Part shown: piece by piece, positions 10,484 through 24,799 of the stretch
How positions within the stretch are numbered: the first letter of the stretch is position 1
Layout of the letters: each line of letters begins with the position of its first letter
NCBI GenBank assembly: GCA_030035585.1
Contig: CM057475.1
Span: forward strand, 5,713,501 to 5,777,500
Source: Dugong dugon
Taxonomy: Eukaryota > Chordata > Mammalia > Sirenia > Dugongidae
Direction of reading: 5' to 3'
Length of the DNA: 64,000 nt
Made by a program: the position numbers and the translations under genes
The notes under the pieces: model-generated
Seen by the model: the letters and a program-made list of their open reading frames with translations, nothing else
What the model was told of the DNA's origin: nothing
Databases searched by the model: none

Positions 10484-13400
10484 TTTATAGCGTGCTTTAA
10501 GTAAAAGTTTGCCATTGAAGTCAGTTTCTCATACAAAAGTTTATACACACATTGCTATGTGGAACTAGTTGCTCTCCCTATACAGTGACAACTCCTCCTG
10601 TCCACCCTGGATTTCCCATGTCCATTCAGCCAGCTCCTGACCTTCTCTGCCTTCTCATCTTGCCTCTGGACAGGAGCTGCCCATTTAGTCTCATGTATCT
10701 ACTTGAGCTAAGAAGCACACTCCTCACGAGTATCACTTTATGTCCCACGGTCCAGTGTAATCCTTGTCTGAAGAGTTGGCCTGGGGAATGGTTTCAGCTC
10801 CGAACCAAAAGAGAGTCTGGGGGCCATGTCTTCCGGGGTCCCTCCAGTCTCAGTCAGACCATCAAGTCTGGTCTTTTTACCAGAATTTGAGTTCTGCACC
10901 CCACTTTTCTCCTGCTCCATCAGGGACTCCCTGTTGTGTTCCCTGTCAGGGTGGTCGTTGGTGGTAGCCAGACACTATCTAGTTCTTCTGGTCTCAGGCC
11001 AATGAAGTCTCTGATTTATGTGGCCCTTTGTCTCTTGGGCTAATAGTTTCCTTGTGTCTCTGGTGTTCTTCATTCTCCTTTACTCCAGGTGGTTGGGCCC
11101 AATTGATGCATCTTAGATAGCTGCTTGCAAGCTTTTAAGACCCCAGATGCCACTCACCAAAGTAGGATGCAGAACATTTTCTTTATAAGCTTTGTTATGC
11201 CAGTTGACCTAGATGTCCCCTAAAAGCATGGTCCCCAGACTCCTACCCCTGCTGCTCTGTCCCTCCAAGTGTTTGATTGTATTCAGGAAACTTCTTAGCT
11301 TTAGTTTAGTCCAGTTGTGCTGACTTCCCCTGTAGTGTGTGCTGTTCTTCCCTTCACTTAAGATAATACTTGTCTACTATCTAGTTAGTGGATAACACTC
11401 AACCTCCCTCCCCACCCTCCTAACCATCAAAGAATGTTTTCTTCTGTGTTTAAACCTTTTCTTGAGTTCTTATAATAGTGGTCTTATACAATATTTGTCC
11501 TTCTGTGACTGTCTAAGTTCACTCAGCATAATGTCCTCCAGATTCTTCCATGTTTAGTTGCATGGATTCATTGTTGTTCTTCATCATTGCATAGTATTCA
11601 ATTGTGTGAATATACCATAATTTGTTTATCCATTCGTCCGTTGATGGGCACCTAGGTTGCTTCCATCTTTTTCCTGTTGTGAACAGTGCTGCAATGAACG
11701 TGGGTGTGCATGTATCTATTCATGTGATGTCTCTTATTTCTCTAGGATATATTCCCAGAAGTAGGATAGCTCGATCGTATGATGCTTCTATTTCTAGCTT
11801 TTTAAGGAAGTGCCAAATTGATTTCCAAAGTAGTTGTACCATTTTACATTCCCACCAACAGTGTATAAGTGTTCCAGTCTCTCTACAACCTCTCTAGTAT
11901 TTATTATTTTGTGTTTTTTGGATGAATGCTAGCCTTTTGGGATGAGGTGATATATCATTGTAGTTTTGATCTGCGTTTCTCTAATGGCTAACGCTCATTA
12001 GCATTTCTTCATGTGTCTGTTAGCTGCCTGAATATCTTCTTTGGTGAAGTGCCTGTTCATATCCTTTGCCCATTTTTGAACTGGGTTATTTGTCTTTCTG
12101 TTGTTGGGGTTTTGCAGTATCTTGTAGATTTTAGAGATTAGATGCTGATTGGATTTGTCGTAGTCAAAAATTTTTTCCCACTCTGTAGGTTGTCTTTTTA
12201 CTCTTTTGGTGAAGTCTTTTGATGAGCATAAGTGTTTGATTTTTAGGAGCTCCCAGTTACCTAGTTTATCTTCTGGTGTTAGTGCGTTGTTACTTATGAT
12301 TTGTATTCTGTTTATGCCACATATTAGGGCTCATAGCATTGTCCCTATTTTTTCTCCCGTGATCTTTATCGTTTTCGATTTTATATTTAAGTGTCTGATC
12401 CATTTTGAGTTAGTTTTTGTTCATGGTGTGGGATATGGGTCTTGCAGTTTTTTGCAGATGGGTGTCTGGTTATGCCAGCACATTTGTTAAAGAGACTGTG
12501 TTTTCCCCAGTTAACGGACTTTGGGCCTTTGTCAAATACCAACTGCTCATAGGTGGATGAATTTACGTCTGGATTCTCAATTCTGTTCCATTGGTCTGTG
12601 TATCTGTTGTTGTACCAGTACCAGGCTGTTTTGACTACCGTGGCGGTATAATAGTTTCTAAAATCAGGAAGTGTAAGGCCTCCCACTTTGTTTTTTTCTT
12701 CAGTAATGCTTCAGTTATCTGGGACCTCTTCCCTTTCCATGTGAAGTTAGTGATTTGTTTCCCCATCTCCTTAAAAAATGCTGTTGGAATTTGGATCCAG
12801 ATTTCATTTTATCTGTAGGTTACTTTGGGAAGAATTGACATTTGCACAATGTTGAGTCTTCCTACCCATGAGTATGGTATGTTTTTCCACTTATGCAGGT
12901 CTCTTTTGGTTTCTTGCAGTAGTATCTTGTAGTTTTCATTGTATAGGTCTTTTACGTCTCTGGTTAGATTTATTCCTAAGTTGTTTATCTTCTTGGGGGC
13001 TATTATAAATGGTATTGATTTGGTGATTTCCTCTTTGAAGTTCTCTTTGTTGGTGTAGAGGAATCCAGCTGATTTTCGTATGTTTATCTTGTGTCCTGAA
13101 ACTTTGCTGAAATCTTCTATTAGTTCCAGTAGTTTTCTTGTGGATTCTTTGGGGTTTTCTCTGTATGAGATCATGCCATCTCTAAATAGAGATACTTTTA
13201 CTTCTTCGCTACCAATTTGGATGCCCTTTATTTCTTTTACTAGCCTAACTGCTCTGGCTAGGACCTCCAGCACAATGTTGAATAAGAGTGGTGATAAAGG
13301 GCATCTTGTCTGGTTCCTATCCTCAAGGGGAATGCTTTCAGACTGTCTCCATTTAGGATGATGTTGGCTGTTGGCTTTGTATAAATGCCCTTAATTATGT

Positions 13401-16400
13401 TGAGGAATTTCTCTTCTTTTCCTATTTTGCTGAGAGTTTTTATCTTGAATGGGTATTGGACTTTGTCAAATGCCTTTTCTGCATCAATTGATAAGATCAT
13501 GTGGTTCTCGTCTTTTGTTTTATTTATGTGATGGATCACATTGATTGTTTTTCTAAATGTTTAGCCATCCCTGCATACTGGTATAAATCCCAGTTGATCA
13601 TGGTGAATTATTTTTTTGATATGTTGCTGAATTCTGGTGGCTAGAATTTCATTGAGGATTTTTGCATCTATGTTTATGAAGGATATTGGTCTGTAATTTT
13701 CTTTTTTTCTGGTCTCTTTACCTGGTTTTGGTATCAGGATTATGCTGGCTTCATAGAATGAGTTTGGGAGTATTCCATCGTTTCCTATGCTCTGAAATAC
13801 CTTTAGTAGTAGTGGTGTTAACTCTTCTCTGAAAGTTTGGTAGAATTCTCCAGTGAAACTGTCAGGGCCAGGGGTTTTTTTGGTTGGGAGTTTTTAAATT
13901 ACCTTTTCAATCTCTTCTTTTGTTATAGATTTAGTTTTTCTACCTCTGTGTTAGTTTGGATAAATAGTGTGTTTCTAGAAATTTGTCCATTTCCTCTAGG
14001 TTTTTAAATTAGAGTACAATTTTTCATAGTATTCTGTTATGATTCTTTTAATTTCAGTTCGGTCTGTTGTGATATTGCCCATCTCATTTCTTAAACTCGG
14101 GTCATTTGCTTCCATCTCCTGCGTTTCTTTTGTCATTTTGGCCAGTGGTTGTTTGATTTTTTTTGATCTTTTCCAAGAACCAGCTTTTGGTCTTGTTAAC
14201 TCTTTCAATTGTTTTTCTTCTTTTTATTTCGTTACTTCTGCCCTAATTTTTGTTAGTTGCTTTCTTCTGGTGCCGAGGGCTTCCTTTGCTGCTCTCTTTG
14301 TATTTGTTCAAGATGTAAGGTTAATATTTTGATTTTGGCCCTTTCTTCTTTTTGAATGCATGCATTTATTGCTATAAATTGACCCCTGAGCACTGCTTTT
14401 CTGTGTCCCAAAGGTTCTGGTAGGATGTGTTTTCATTCTCATTTGATTTTGTGAATTTCTTTATTCCATCCTTAATTTCTTCTATAACCCAGTAGTTTTT
14501 GAGCAAGGTGTTTTTCAGTTTCCATGTGTTTGATTTTTTTTTTCCTTTCTTTTTCTGTTATTGATTTCTACTTTTCTAACTTTATGGTCAGAAAAGATGC
14601 TCTGTAATATTTGGATGCTTTGGATTCTGTTAAGGCTTGCTTTATGGCCTAATATGTGGTTTGTTCTGGAGAATGTTCCATGTGCGTTGGAAAAGAAAGT
14701 ATACTTGGTTGTTGGCTGCTGTTGGGTAGAGTGTTTTGTATATGTCTATGAGGTTAAGTTGGCTGATTATGTCATTTAGATCTTCTGTGTCTTTATGGAG
14801 CATCTTTCTGAATGTTCTGTCCTTCACCAAAAGTGGTGTGTTGAAGTCTCCTACTATTATTGTGTAGCTGTCTCTCTTTTCAGTGTTGTTAGAGTTTGTT
14901 TTATGTATTTTGGAGCCCTGTCATTGGGTGCGTAAGTATTTATTATTGTTATGTCCTCCTGGTGTATTAACACTTTAATCATTATATAGTGTCCTTCCTT
15001 ATACTTTGTGGTGGATTTTACTTTAAAGTCTATATTGTCAGAGATTAATATTGCTGCTCCTGCTCTTTTTTGATTGTTGTTTGCTTGATATATTTTTTTT
15101 CATCTTTTGAGTTTTAGTTTGTGTCTTTAAGTCTAAGGTTGTCTCTTGTAGGCAGCATATAGATGAATCGTGTTTTTTTATCCTTCCTGTCACTCTCTGT
15201 CTCTTTATTGGTGCATTTAGTCCGTTTACACTCAGTGTAATTATTGATACATATGAGTTTAGTGCTGTTATTTTGATGTCTTTTTTTGTGTGTTGTTGAC
15301 AGTTTCTTTGTTCCACTTAATTTTCTGTGCTGAGTCGTTTTTCTTTATGTGTTTTCTATTTGCTGAGTCTTTGTTTTTTATTTTGATGTGTAGGATTGTT
15401 AGTTTCCTTTGTGTTTACCTTAATTACACCTGTTTTTCTAAGTTTAAACCAATCTTTGTTTTCTTTATATCGGCTTGACTTCCTCTCCATATGAAAGATC
15501 TATGACTGCATTTTTTAGGCCCTCTTTTTTGTTTTAATGTTGTCATCTTTTACATATTGACATCTCTGTTTTCCTATTTCATTGTTTTAGCTTTGATTTA
15601 TTTTTGTGACTTCCCTATCTGGGTTGATACCTAGTTGGCTCTGTCCCGTATTCTAGTCTTGGATTGTTATCTGATGTTGTTGATTTTCTAACCAGAGGAC
15701 TCCGTTTAGTATTTTTTGTAATTTTTGTTTGATTTTTGCAAATTGCCTCAACTTCTGTTTATCTTGAAATGCCTTAATTTTGCCATCATATTTGAGAGAC
15801 AGTTTTGCTGGGTATATAATTCGTGGCTGGCAGTTTTTTTCCTTCAAGGCTTTATGTATGTCATCCCATCACCTTCTTGCCTGCATGGTTTCTTCCGAGT
15901 CGTCTGAGCTTAATCTTATTGACTCTCCTTTGTCGACAACTTTGTGTTTATCTCTAGCTGCTCTTAAAATTCTCGCTTTATTTTTGGTTTTGGCAGGTTG
16001 GATTATAACATGTCTTGGTGACTTTCTTTTGGTATCTACCTTATGTGGGGTTCAGTGAGCATCTTGGATAGATATCTTGTCATCTTTCACAATATCTGGG
16101 ATGTTTTCTGCCAATAAATCTTCAACCATTCTCTCTCTATTTTCTGTTATCCCTCTGTATTCTGGTACTCCAGTCACTTGTAGGTTATTCCTCTTAATAG
16201 AGTCCCACATAATTCTTAAGAGTTTCTTCGTTTTTTAAAATTCTTTTATCTGAATTTTCCTCAAATAAGTTGGTGTCAAGTGCTTTATCTTCAGTCTCTC
16301 TAATTCTGACTTCTGTTCCCTCAGTTCAGCTCCTATGACTTTCTATTGAGTTGTTTAATTCTGAAATTTTATTGTTAATCTTTTGGATTTCTGATCATTG

Positions 16401-18051
16401 TCTCCCTATGGATTCTTGCAGCCTGTTAAGTTTGTCATTATGCTCTTGAATAACCTTCTTTATTTTGTCTGTTGCTTTGTCAGTTTGTTCCTTGGCTTGT
16501 TCTGTGTTTTGCCTGGTCTCCTTCCTGATTTCTTGAAAAGTTCTGCACATTAGTCTTTGAATTCTACTTCCGGTAATTCAAAGAAGTTCTCTTCCTCCCG
16601 AAGGTTTTTTAATTCTTTGTTTTGGTAGCTTGCTGTAGCCATCATGGTCTGTTTCTTTATGTGATTTGATATTGACTGTTGTCTCCGAGCCATCAGTAAG
16701 TTATTACATTTATTTATTTTATCTTTGCTTACTGTATCCTAGCTTCTTGTTTTATTTTGTTTTGATATGCCCAAATAGGCTGTTAGAGTGAGCTAGTTTG
16801 ATTATTGGTGGCTTTGAAGCTCTAACATTCTGTCACCAGGTGGTTAGATCTGTTACTAGGTATGTGAACCCAGGAGTCTGTTTGCTTTTCTTATATGGAT
16901 TCAGCTCAGGTGTCCAGGTAGTTGGTCACCAAGTGTGTGGTGCAGGCTTTCACCTACAGTCCTAGAAAGGCCTGGGTGATTCGCATAGGCACAGGTATCT
17001 GGCTGCAGTAGGGGTCACACACTGAGCAAGGCAGAGGGCTGATGGCTGCCCTTGAGTGTCTGGGAGGAAAGGGTGTCCCTGTTCCCTAGAGCACATAGGT
17101 GGATGGGTTTTGCAGCCGGACTATGAGTACCCAGTGCTGTTGGCTGTAAGGTCTAGGAGGCACCACCTATTCTTGGATCTCTGTTGCGGGTGGCTGGGTG
17201 GCGTGGGTGGACCCATCAGTCATCAGGCCCTTGATGTGGGTAGGTAAGGTCCCTGCTTAATGAGCAGAGCAGTGTCAAATGTCATGAACCTCCCATTTCA
17301 CCATATAGCTGATACAGTTGAAGTTAGGCTTCAGGTATATACCCTGCTGTACTGTGCTGTTGAAATGGGCCCACACAGGTCCATGCAGGGGTGGAAGACA
17401 TACAGGGTCGTGGACCCCTCATGCCTGTGCTTAGGCAAAGGAGCTGTGCCTACCCTGAGTTCCTGGCTTAGGGGAGCTGGCAGATTATTTTTTCCTGCTT
17501 TGTTTATTGGTTCCCTCTCCAAGGCCAGGAGAATGGCTCAGGGCATGTGACAAGTCCCCCTTCTGGCCAGGGGACTTGGCAGTCACTGAAACTGACCCAG
17601 GACCTGGTACAGAGTAGGGAGGGGGCAGGCAAATGGGAGAGAGGTTTTTCCCAAAGGGGGTGTTTTTTGATCTGCACGGTAGGTCAGACGCATGTACTTA
17701 TCTTTTGCCGATTGAGTACCGCTTTTCACTGGTTCTGGAGATGTGAGTAGACTCTCCTCTGCTCGGTCTCTCCCGATGTGGAAAATGCCTCCTGAGTGCT
17801 ACTGCTTGCCTCACTGCACATGCCAATCCAGCCTGAAGGGTCCTGGCTTCTGCTGGATCCAGTCTGGCAACTCCTTGCTGCTTCTAAACCAGCTATCCCT
17901 GCCCCTGCCACTCAGTCTGATTCTTTAACTTTACCTTTGATGTTCAGGGCGCCTAGATTGTCATATGTAATCAGTTCACTTGTTTTTTAGAGTCTTTGTT
18001 GTAAGAGGGACAACTGGAAGCGTCTGACTACTCCGCCATCTCGGCCCCTCC
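10484..18051 (-). mobile_element. Near full-length L1 LINE, antisense
   Basis: About 7.5 kb. On the minus strand it starts at 18051 with GGAGGGGCCGAGATGGCGGA, a typical L1 5' end, followed by a G/C-richer 5'UTR to about 16700. An ORF1 begins at 16693 (MARRQQSISNHIKKQ) and ends with a NCQPRIIYPAKLSLKYDGKI-like C-terminus near 15653. ORF2 begins near 15316 with the endonuclease domain (NGLNAPIKRQR, CCLQETTLD) and continues through the reverse transcriptase to the cysteine-region end near 11500. The long family-specific 3'UTR fills 10484-11480. Both ORFs carry several stops and frameshifts, so it is inactive. The RT catalytic motif reads FRDGMI (13169-13186) where most L1s have FADD. No poly(A) remains at 10484. 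Confidence 0.93.
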
Positions 18052-18437
18052 TCTCTGAATTACATTTTTAACTTTGAAAAACCAGTAATAAGAGAACTAA
18101 CAAACACACTCAAGTTTGAAAATGCTTAATATCATATTTTAACACATAGATACCAGTGGAATTCGTCAAGAGAACTCATTTGTGTGCCGAGCATAGAATC
18201 AAGGTTCTCTTGCCACTGATATTTAACTGAAGAGTATTCTTAGACTTCAAAATAACAAGTAAAAATCTGTTACCATTGTAGCTGTGATGTGAATCAGGAT
18301 TTTCTTAATACTGTGTAAAAGATATAAACATAAATTTAATGATGAGTTGATGTAAGCTGTAGCTGTCATCCATAACTCCGAATTTCAAGTTTTGTATTTG
18401 TTAGAATAGCCTCCTTGTCATTTAGTTATGTTAGAGT

Positions 18438-18908
18438 CATGGGTCCGAACCAGTTCTGCCCTGTTCAGTCATGGCCGAGGAAGCAATACCGGAACAGACC
18501 CGAATTTTTAAGATTTGGGTGAACTGGAATGGGAAAAATTATGGCTCAAAGCCTTGGTAGAAACTTATAATCTCCCTTTTAGAAAACAAGGGCAGTGCAC
18601 ACGTTGCATAGCAGCCAGATCTCTTGCTTGTGGGATTTTGTGCAGAGTCAGAAACAGCTGTGTCCCACTGAAAGGTGGGAGCCAGCCTCGCAGCTATGAA
18701 TGTGTCCTGTTGGTAATCCAGTCTCATGTATCAGGCTCCTGCAAGGGCTTACTATGCCTCTTCCACATCTCCTATTCCAGAGCTTTGACTTACAGTTTTT
18801 TCCATTCCGGTTACTGGTCCAGATCACCCAAATTTAGAAAATTTGGGTCTCTTCTGGTTTCACTTTGTTGGCCGTGACTGAGCTGGTTTGAACTGATTGG
18901 AAGCCCTG
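18438..18908. mobile_element. Non-autonomous hAT-type element with long inverted repeats
   Basis: A 471-bp element flanked by perfect 8-bp direct repeats GTTAGAGT (18430-18437 and 18909-18916), the target-site size of hAT transposons. Ends are imperfect inverted repeats (left CATGGGTCCGAACCAGTTC; right complement CAGGGCTTCCAATCAGTTC), and similarity of the two arms extends inward for over 100 bp: AGACCCGAATTTTTAAG against AGACCCAAATTTTCTAA, and GATTTGGGTGAACTGGA against AATTTGGGTGATCTGGA. It has no transposase frame and must have been mobilised in trans. I cannot name the family. Confidence 0.85.
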
Positions 18909-19899
18909 GTTAGAGTAAGTAAGAATTACTGTAAAATTATATTTATAAGAATAAGTTTTATCTGACTTAAATATTATGATTTCATGCCAGATTATTGTAG
19001 GGGAAAAAGAGTTCTGCTATTAAAAAAATTTTGAAAATCACTGAGATAGGGTAATGTTCCTGGGATTAAAAAACAAAATAGATGGTGCATTGTTTTGAGG
19101 TAAAGCTGAAAGTGAATTGTTAAATATAGGGAATAAGGGAAAAGGAGGAGTTGATGATGTCTGTAAAATTACGTTTGTTAGGCTGAGTGTCTGAGAAGAT
19201 GTTAACAGTGAAGATTTGGAGAATAGATTGCTTGGAGAAGTTAAGTGATATTTTAATTTTTCCTGTTTCTTCTCTGCCCCAGCCCCCACAAAGAAAACTC
19301 AGAGTTTCCTATGCCATCATGATTTATTCTCTTCAGTTACTGTTGTTTTTATTTGTTTGATATCCAGTGACCTATGCATTTTTAAAATCTTTAAAAAAAT
19401 CATTTGATTACAAAAATGATACAGGGTCTTTGGAAAAAAAAAATGTAACTATTATGTAAAAATGTATGCTCAGAAAACCCAAGTCCCTCTTAGTCCCATT
19501 CCCAGGTTTAACAATTTGTTGTACTGTATATTCTTCTAGATTTTTTTTTTTTTTTGCTGAATATGGTAATATAATAGCAGTTATTTAATAAACAGTCTTT
19601 ATTTACTCATACTTCTAAGATGCCAGATGAGTAAGTACAGATATGTAGTTACAGAAGTTGAAGTATTACTACTGAAGCTATTATTTGGCTTAATATAAGG
19701 TAATACGAAATTTTGTGGCCATGACATTTAGTACTTGATTGTATATAAATACAAATATTCATATAAAGCATTTTCTTACACATGTGTTCCCCTATATGTA
19801 AAGCTTGACCAGTACCTTAGATTACATGAAACATCTTTATAAACTCACCTTTGGGGCCTCCTTATGAAGGTAAGAATACTTCATGACTCAGCCACATTT

Positions 19900-20345
19900 G
19901 ACTCTTGACCATTCTTTCTCCTTGGAATATTCTCACCCATTAGCTTCCATGACACCATATACTAGTAATCCTAGTTTTCTTCCTACCTTCTTAGCCAATT
20001 CTTATGTTTCTTTTGGGCTCCTCTTCTATATGTGGCCATTAAGTGTTGTTCAAGTTCCTCAAGGCTTCTTCCTAGGTCCCATTTTGTCTCTCTCTAGGTA
20101 GCCTCACCCACATTTATGGCTTCAAGGGTCACGTATATATAGATGGCTTACAAATTTATTTCTCTTGAGTTGCAGACCTTTTTATGAAACTGCCTGTTTG
20201 ACAGTCTTTTCCTTTCCATAACGTGTTACCTTTTTGAGGACCAATCTTCCTTTCTTACTTTTCCTAGTTAACTTTTTCTCTCTTTCGGAGATGAGCTGAA
20301 TTCCACTTTCTTAAGGAAGCCTTCCCTAAGGTCACCAAATAAGTT
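19900..20345 (+). repeat. L2 LINE coding remnant, sense
   Basis: The order 'ccttggaatattctcaccc', 'ttccatgacaccatatact', 'cctaggtcccattttgtc' and 'aaggaagccttccctaagg' follows the C-terminal coding part and 3' end of L2. No open frame remains. Confidence 0.6.
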
Positions 20346-20719
20346 AAATCTGTCTAGCACAGGTCCTCATAAAACCATGAACCTCTCATTCACAGCGTAT
20401 TGCAGTTGAAATTTTATATTCATTTTTGTGGTAATTTGATTCTATGCAGTGAAGTACTTATCTTTGCTACAATATGAATGAACCTTGAAAACAGTGCTAA
20501 GTGAGGGAAGCCAGACCCAAAGGGCCATGCATTCTATTCCATTTATATGAGATGTCCAGAATAGGCAAAACTTACAGCTTTTATGATTTAAAATATCTCC
20601 TTCCTCAAACATTAACACTTATTGTTAGTAGCACATGTGTGTTTATATGTGCATATGTACACACATATAAATATACATATGCTGGCCTCCGTCCTAAATA
20701 TTTAGAACACAAAGTTAAC

Positions 20720-21330
20720 AGTTATTTTTCTCAAGAAGTTTAGACGCTAGTGGGGAAATGAAAAACAAGTGTGCAACAGTATGTTAATGACTCAGTAAAA
20801 TAGGAGAGAGTAAACTAACTGCCTATAAAAAGTTTCTAAAGACGCCTTAAAGGAGATTAAAATTGAGCTGACCTGTGAAGGTCAAAAGAGGTGTTTAACC
20901 AAATAAAGGGATATGGGAAGGTGGCAATTAATAGAATTGGTATTGAAAAGAGAAGAGATGATAATATGTGTAAAGGCATGTAGGTACAAAAATGAATTTA
21001 CAATGTTTAATAAATTATAAGTCTGCTGGCTTGTCTAGAATGAATAGTGTTTGGGTAAGAATATGCTAAAAAACTGGGAATATTATTTGGAATCAGTATG
21101 GAATCTTACACAGAGGCAGAGGGTAAGCGGGTAGCCATTAAAGGGTTGGAAACCTGGGAGTACTTTAGAAAGTTAATGTTGTTCCCAAGCAGGGAGATGG
21201 GTCTTATAGAGGATGAATGTATGTGGGAGCAGTTGGAGTTAGGGGGAGGGATACAAGGTTATTGACAATAATGCAGGCAAGGGTTGCTGAGGGCCTTGGG
21301 CCTAGATGGAATGGAGGTAGAAAGCACAGG
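20720..21330 (+). repeat. L2-type LINE 3' remnant
   Basis: Recognisable by 'aagtttagacgctagtgggg', 'gtgtaaaggcatgtagg', 'tagccattaaagggttgg' and 'ttgctgagggccttgggc'. Strongly diverged. Confidence 0.5.
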
Positions 21331-21496
21331 ATGAGGGACTTAGGAACTGATTAAATGAGGCAAGAGGTGGGAACAGCTGAAGAGGACTTCTGAGATTTCG
21401 TGCCCAGGGCCTGGTCTCTACTATGATATAGCATTTGTATTGGCTACTTTCTTCAGGTCATTTTGTAGAAGATCTTCCTAATTTTTATGCACTTAA

Positions 21497-22066
<570 letters not shown>

Positions 22067-22587
22067 TAACAGCATTGTTTATATTCAAGGTACTTGCTTC
22101 CTTTAGGAACTCTCCTTAGAGACATTCTTGCTTTCCACTCCATCACAGGGAAATGAGTAGAAGAACTGAGAGTTGTAAATGACTTGCCTGGAGCCACGCA
22201 AAATAATTCCCACAACCGGGAATAACACCTCAGTTTCTTGATTCCCCATCCAATTTCCTTCAGTCCAAGTTTCTCTTTTATTTTTATTTTAAAATTATCA
22301 AGTTGCTGAAATGCCTTTAAATGTAAGTCAGGAGATAATTATGACTTCAGCAATATTTGCCCAAAGGGAAGCTGACTTTCATAATGATTAAAGTATACAT
22401 TAAGCATTCTATTTTTTATTGCTCTTAGTTTAGCTTCTAGCAGTTTAATAATTTATTAATCTTTTCTTTTGGCAGTAAGCTGTTTTTTTGTTTTTTAAAA
22501 CAATATTTTATCTGAGACTGTAGGGCAACCATTAGATTGTTTTTCTAATATCTAAAATATGAATTCTTTTTCTTTGTGGCACTATGT

Positions 22588-22960
22588 CGTTGTTGTTAGG
22601 CGCCATCAAGTTAGTTCCGACTCATGGCGACCCTGTGTACAACAGAATGAGACACTGCCCGGTCCTGCGCCATCCTCACAGTCATTGCTATGTTTGAGCC
22701 CATTGTTGCAGCCACTGTGTCCGTCTGTCTCGCTCGTTGGGGTTCTTCCTCTTTTTTGCTGACCCTCTACTTTACCAGGCATGATGTCCTTCTCCAGGGA
22801 CTGGTCCCTCCTGATAACATGTCCAAAGCACGTGAGAGGAAGTCTCACCATCCTCGCTTCTAAGGAGCACTCTGGCTGTGCTTCTTCCAAGACAGATTTG
22901 TTCATTTGTCTGGCAGTCCATGGTATATTCAGTATTCTTTGTCAACACCCATAATTCAAA
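22588..22960 (-). repeat. RTE LINE 3' fragment, antisense
   Basis: Opens 'ttgttaggcgccatcaag' and 'ttccgactcatggcgaccc', then 'gcccattgttgcagccactg' and 'catgatgtccttctccagg'. This is the complement of the C-terminal coding part and tail of the RTE at 59075-60715. On the minus strand one frame of about 100 codons still reads LEEAQPECSLEARMVRLPLT and CFGHVIRRDQSLEKDIM, the RTE C-terminal region. Confidence 0.85.
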
Positions 22961-23723
22961 GGCATAATTATGGTACCATAATCATGTAAAATTTCAAGCT
23001 TTTTATGAATATGAACAGTAGCAGAATTTTCTATGCTTCAGTTAAAATGGGAACATTTTCTTTGAGAGTCTTGATTGCTCTGTATAGTTTCTTGGGTTTT
23101 GTAGTATTTTCCACCTACACTTAGACCTTTCTGTGTCTTCGGGTTTTCTTTTTTTTTTTTAACATGAAAAACGTTGATGTTGTACCATAATGTATTTTGA
23201 ATGTTTCATTCCTTAGGGAAAGTGTTTCTCAATCTTGTATTGTACTTCTTTTAACTAAACTTTTAAATGGCAAAAAAAAAACAACTCAAGGTCTGTCAGG
23301 GTTTACTTATTTTTAGTATAATGTTAATTACATATGTACAGACGTAAAACAATATAAACTCCTCACGCTTATAGTGCTTATGCAGCTGTGTCGTTTTGAT
23401 TTTTTCCACTTTTAAGCATGATGAGCCATCATTTGATTGGTGTTCGTTATCACAGTGAACACAGTTTGGGTTCAGTGTGCCTTTTTTGCAACAGAACTTC
23501 TTTTTAACCATTGATCCAGACTCCAAAATAGTATGCTGAGAAATTTTAAAAAAATACCATATAAAGAAAAATGTATTTATTTTGTACTTTACAACTTCTG
23601 TTACTAATCATGAACTGTTGGTAGATGCAAAAATTTGATCTATGTGCAGTACATCAGCCTGCAAATAAATACGGTCCTGACCACTTTGATCCAGACTTCT
23701 TACAATTTGACATACGTATGCGT

Positions 23724-23932
23724 TGTTATTGTTTTGTGTTGTTGAGTTGATTCCAACTCATAGCGACCCTATATGACAAGAGTGGAACTGCCCCATAGGG
23801 TCTCTTAGGCTGTCATCATTATGGGAGCAGACTGGCAGGTCTTTTCTCCCACCGAGTGGCTAGTGGATTCAAACCACGGACCTTTTGTTTAGCAACTGAG
23901 CACTTAACCATTGTGCCACCAGGGTTCCCTGG
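23724..23932 (-). repeat. AfroSINE, antisense, long form
   Basis: Begins 'tgttgttgagttgattcc', passes 'gaactgccccatagggtc' and ends 'gtgccaccagggttccc'. Complete. Confidence 0.92.
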
Positions 23933-24799
23933 ACTGTAGTATATATTATGATGGCTCAGTGTTTTCACCATTTTTACCTATTTGAAGTACCTGTTCTTTA
24001 TTCTGAAAGTGTGTTGTCATTTAGCCTTTGTTTTCCAAAACCCCAATTATAAATTCACAAAATGCAAAAGCAGGCCACCTGAAAATACTGCCCAGACTTT
24101 TTTTGGGGACACTGTCTCAGGTCCTTTATGGCCTTATAAACAGGGTTTATTTTAAAGCATTTCAGTATTTTTTTCTTTAAGCATAAATGGAATAATCATA
24201 TTATTCTAAATTCCATGGTCAGCTCGCCTCTTTAGCCTTTCCTTGGTGCCCCATGATTACTTTAGGGAGGTGTAGTTGCTTTAATCTGAATTTTCCCTTT
24301 CTTGTTCATTTTACGGTGGATACAATAGAACAGAGTAATCCATCCAGATTTTCTTCTGTCTTCTTATGGTCATTGTTTCCTTTGCTGAGAAGAAGAGGAA
24401 GCATTAAATCTCTCTTATTGACTAGAATGGCCTTTGTGCTGTTCATATGTCATTTGATGGTAGATTAAGAGGGGTTAAATCCTTTCAAAATTAAGAAAGG
24501 AAAACAGTGTCCTCAATGTTAATTTAAACAGAAATATTTCTGTGAATGATATGTCTGAGAATTTACACAGAGTGGACTTCTTTGGCTTTAACTAAATGTG
24601 CTTATTATGAGTTATAAACTAAAAAAGACTCACTCAGTAATTGGTAGCTAAGAATACAGAATAGCACCCAGTGTTTCTAATGACAAGAGACCTCATGATA
24701 GGCTACTTTGAGACTTGAAGACTGAAGTAAAAGTAAATATTAGTTAGAAGCTAGTGATAGTTATAAAACCGCATTAAAAAACTAGAGTGCAAATGCTAT

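Noticed and set aside
10552..10967. Overlapping frames near 10.6-10.9 kb
   Set aside because: They lie in the L1 3'UTR, whose copies at 27.3, 32.1, 45.4 and 54.5 kb have the same wording without conserved coding.
12387..15847. Numerous open frames on both strands between 12 and 16 kb
   Set aside because: They are fragments or shadows of ORF1 and ORF2 of the antisense L1, not separate genes.
10449..18075. Target-site duplication for the large antisense L1 ('ttacattt' near 10450 and near 18060)
   Set aside because: The left copy lies about 30 bp away from the L1 3' end and no A-tail remains, so the match could be chance in AT-rich DNA.
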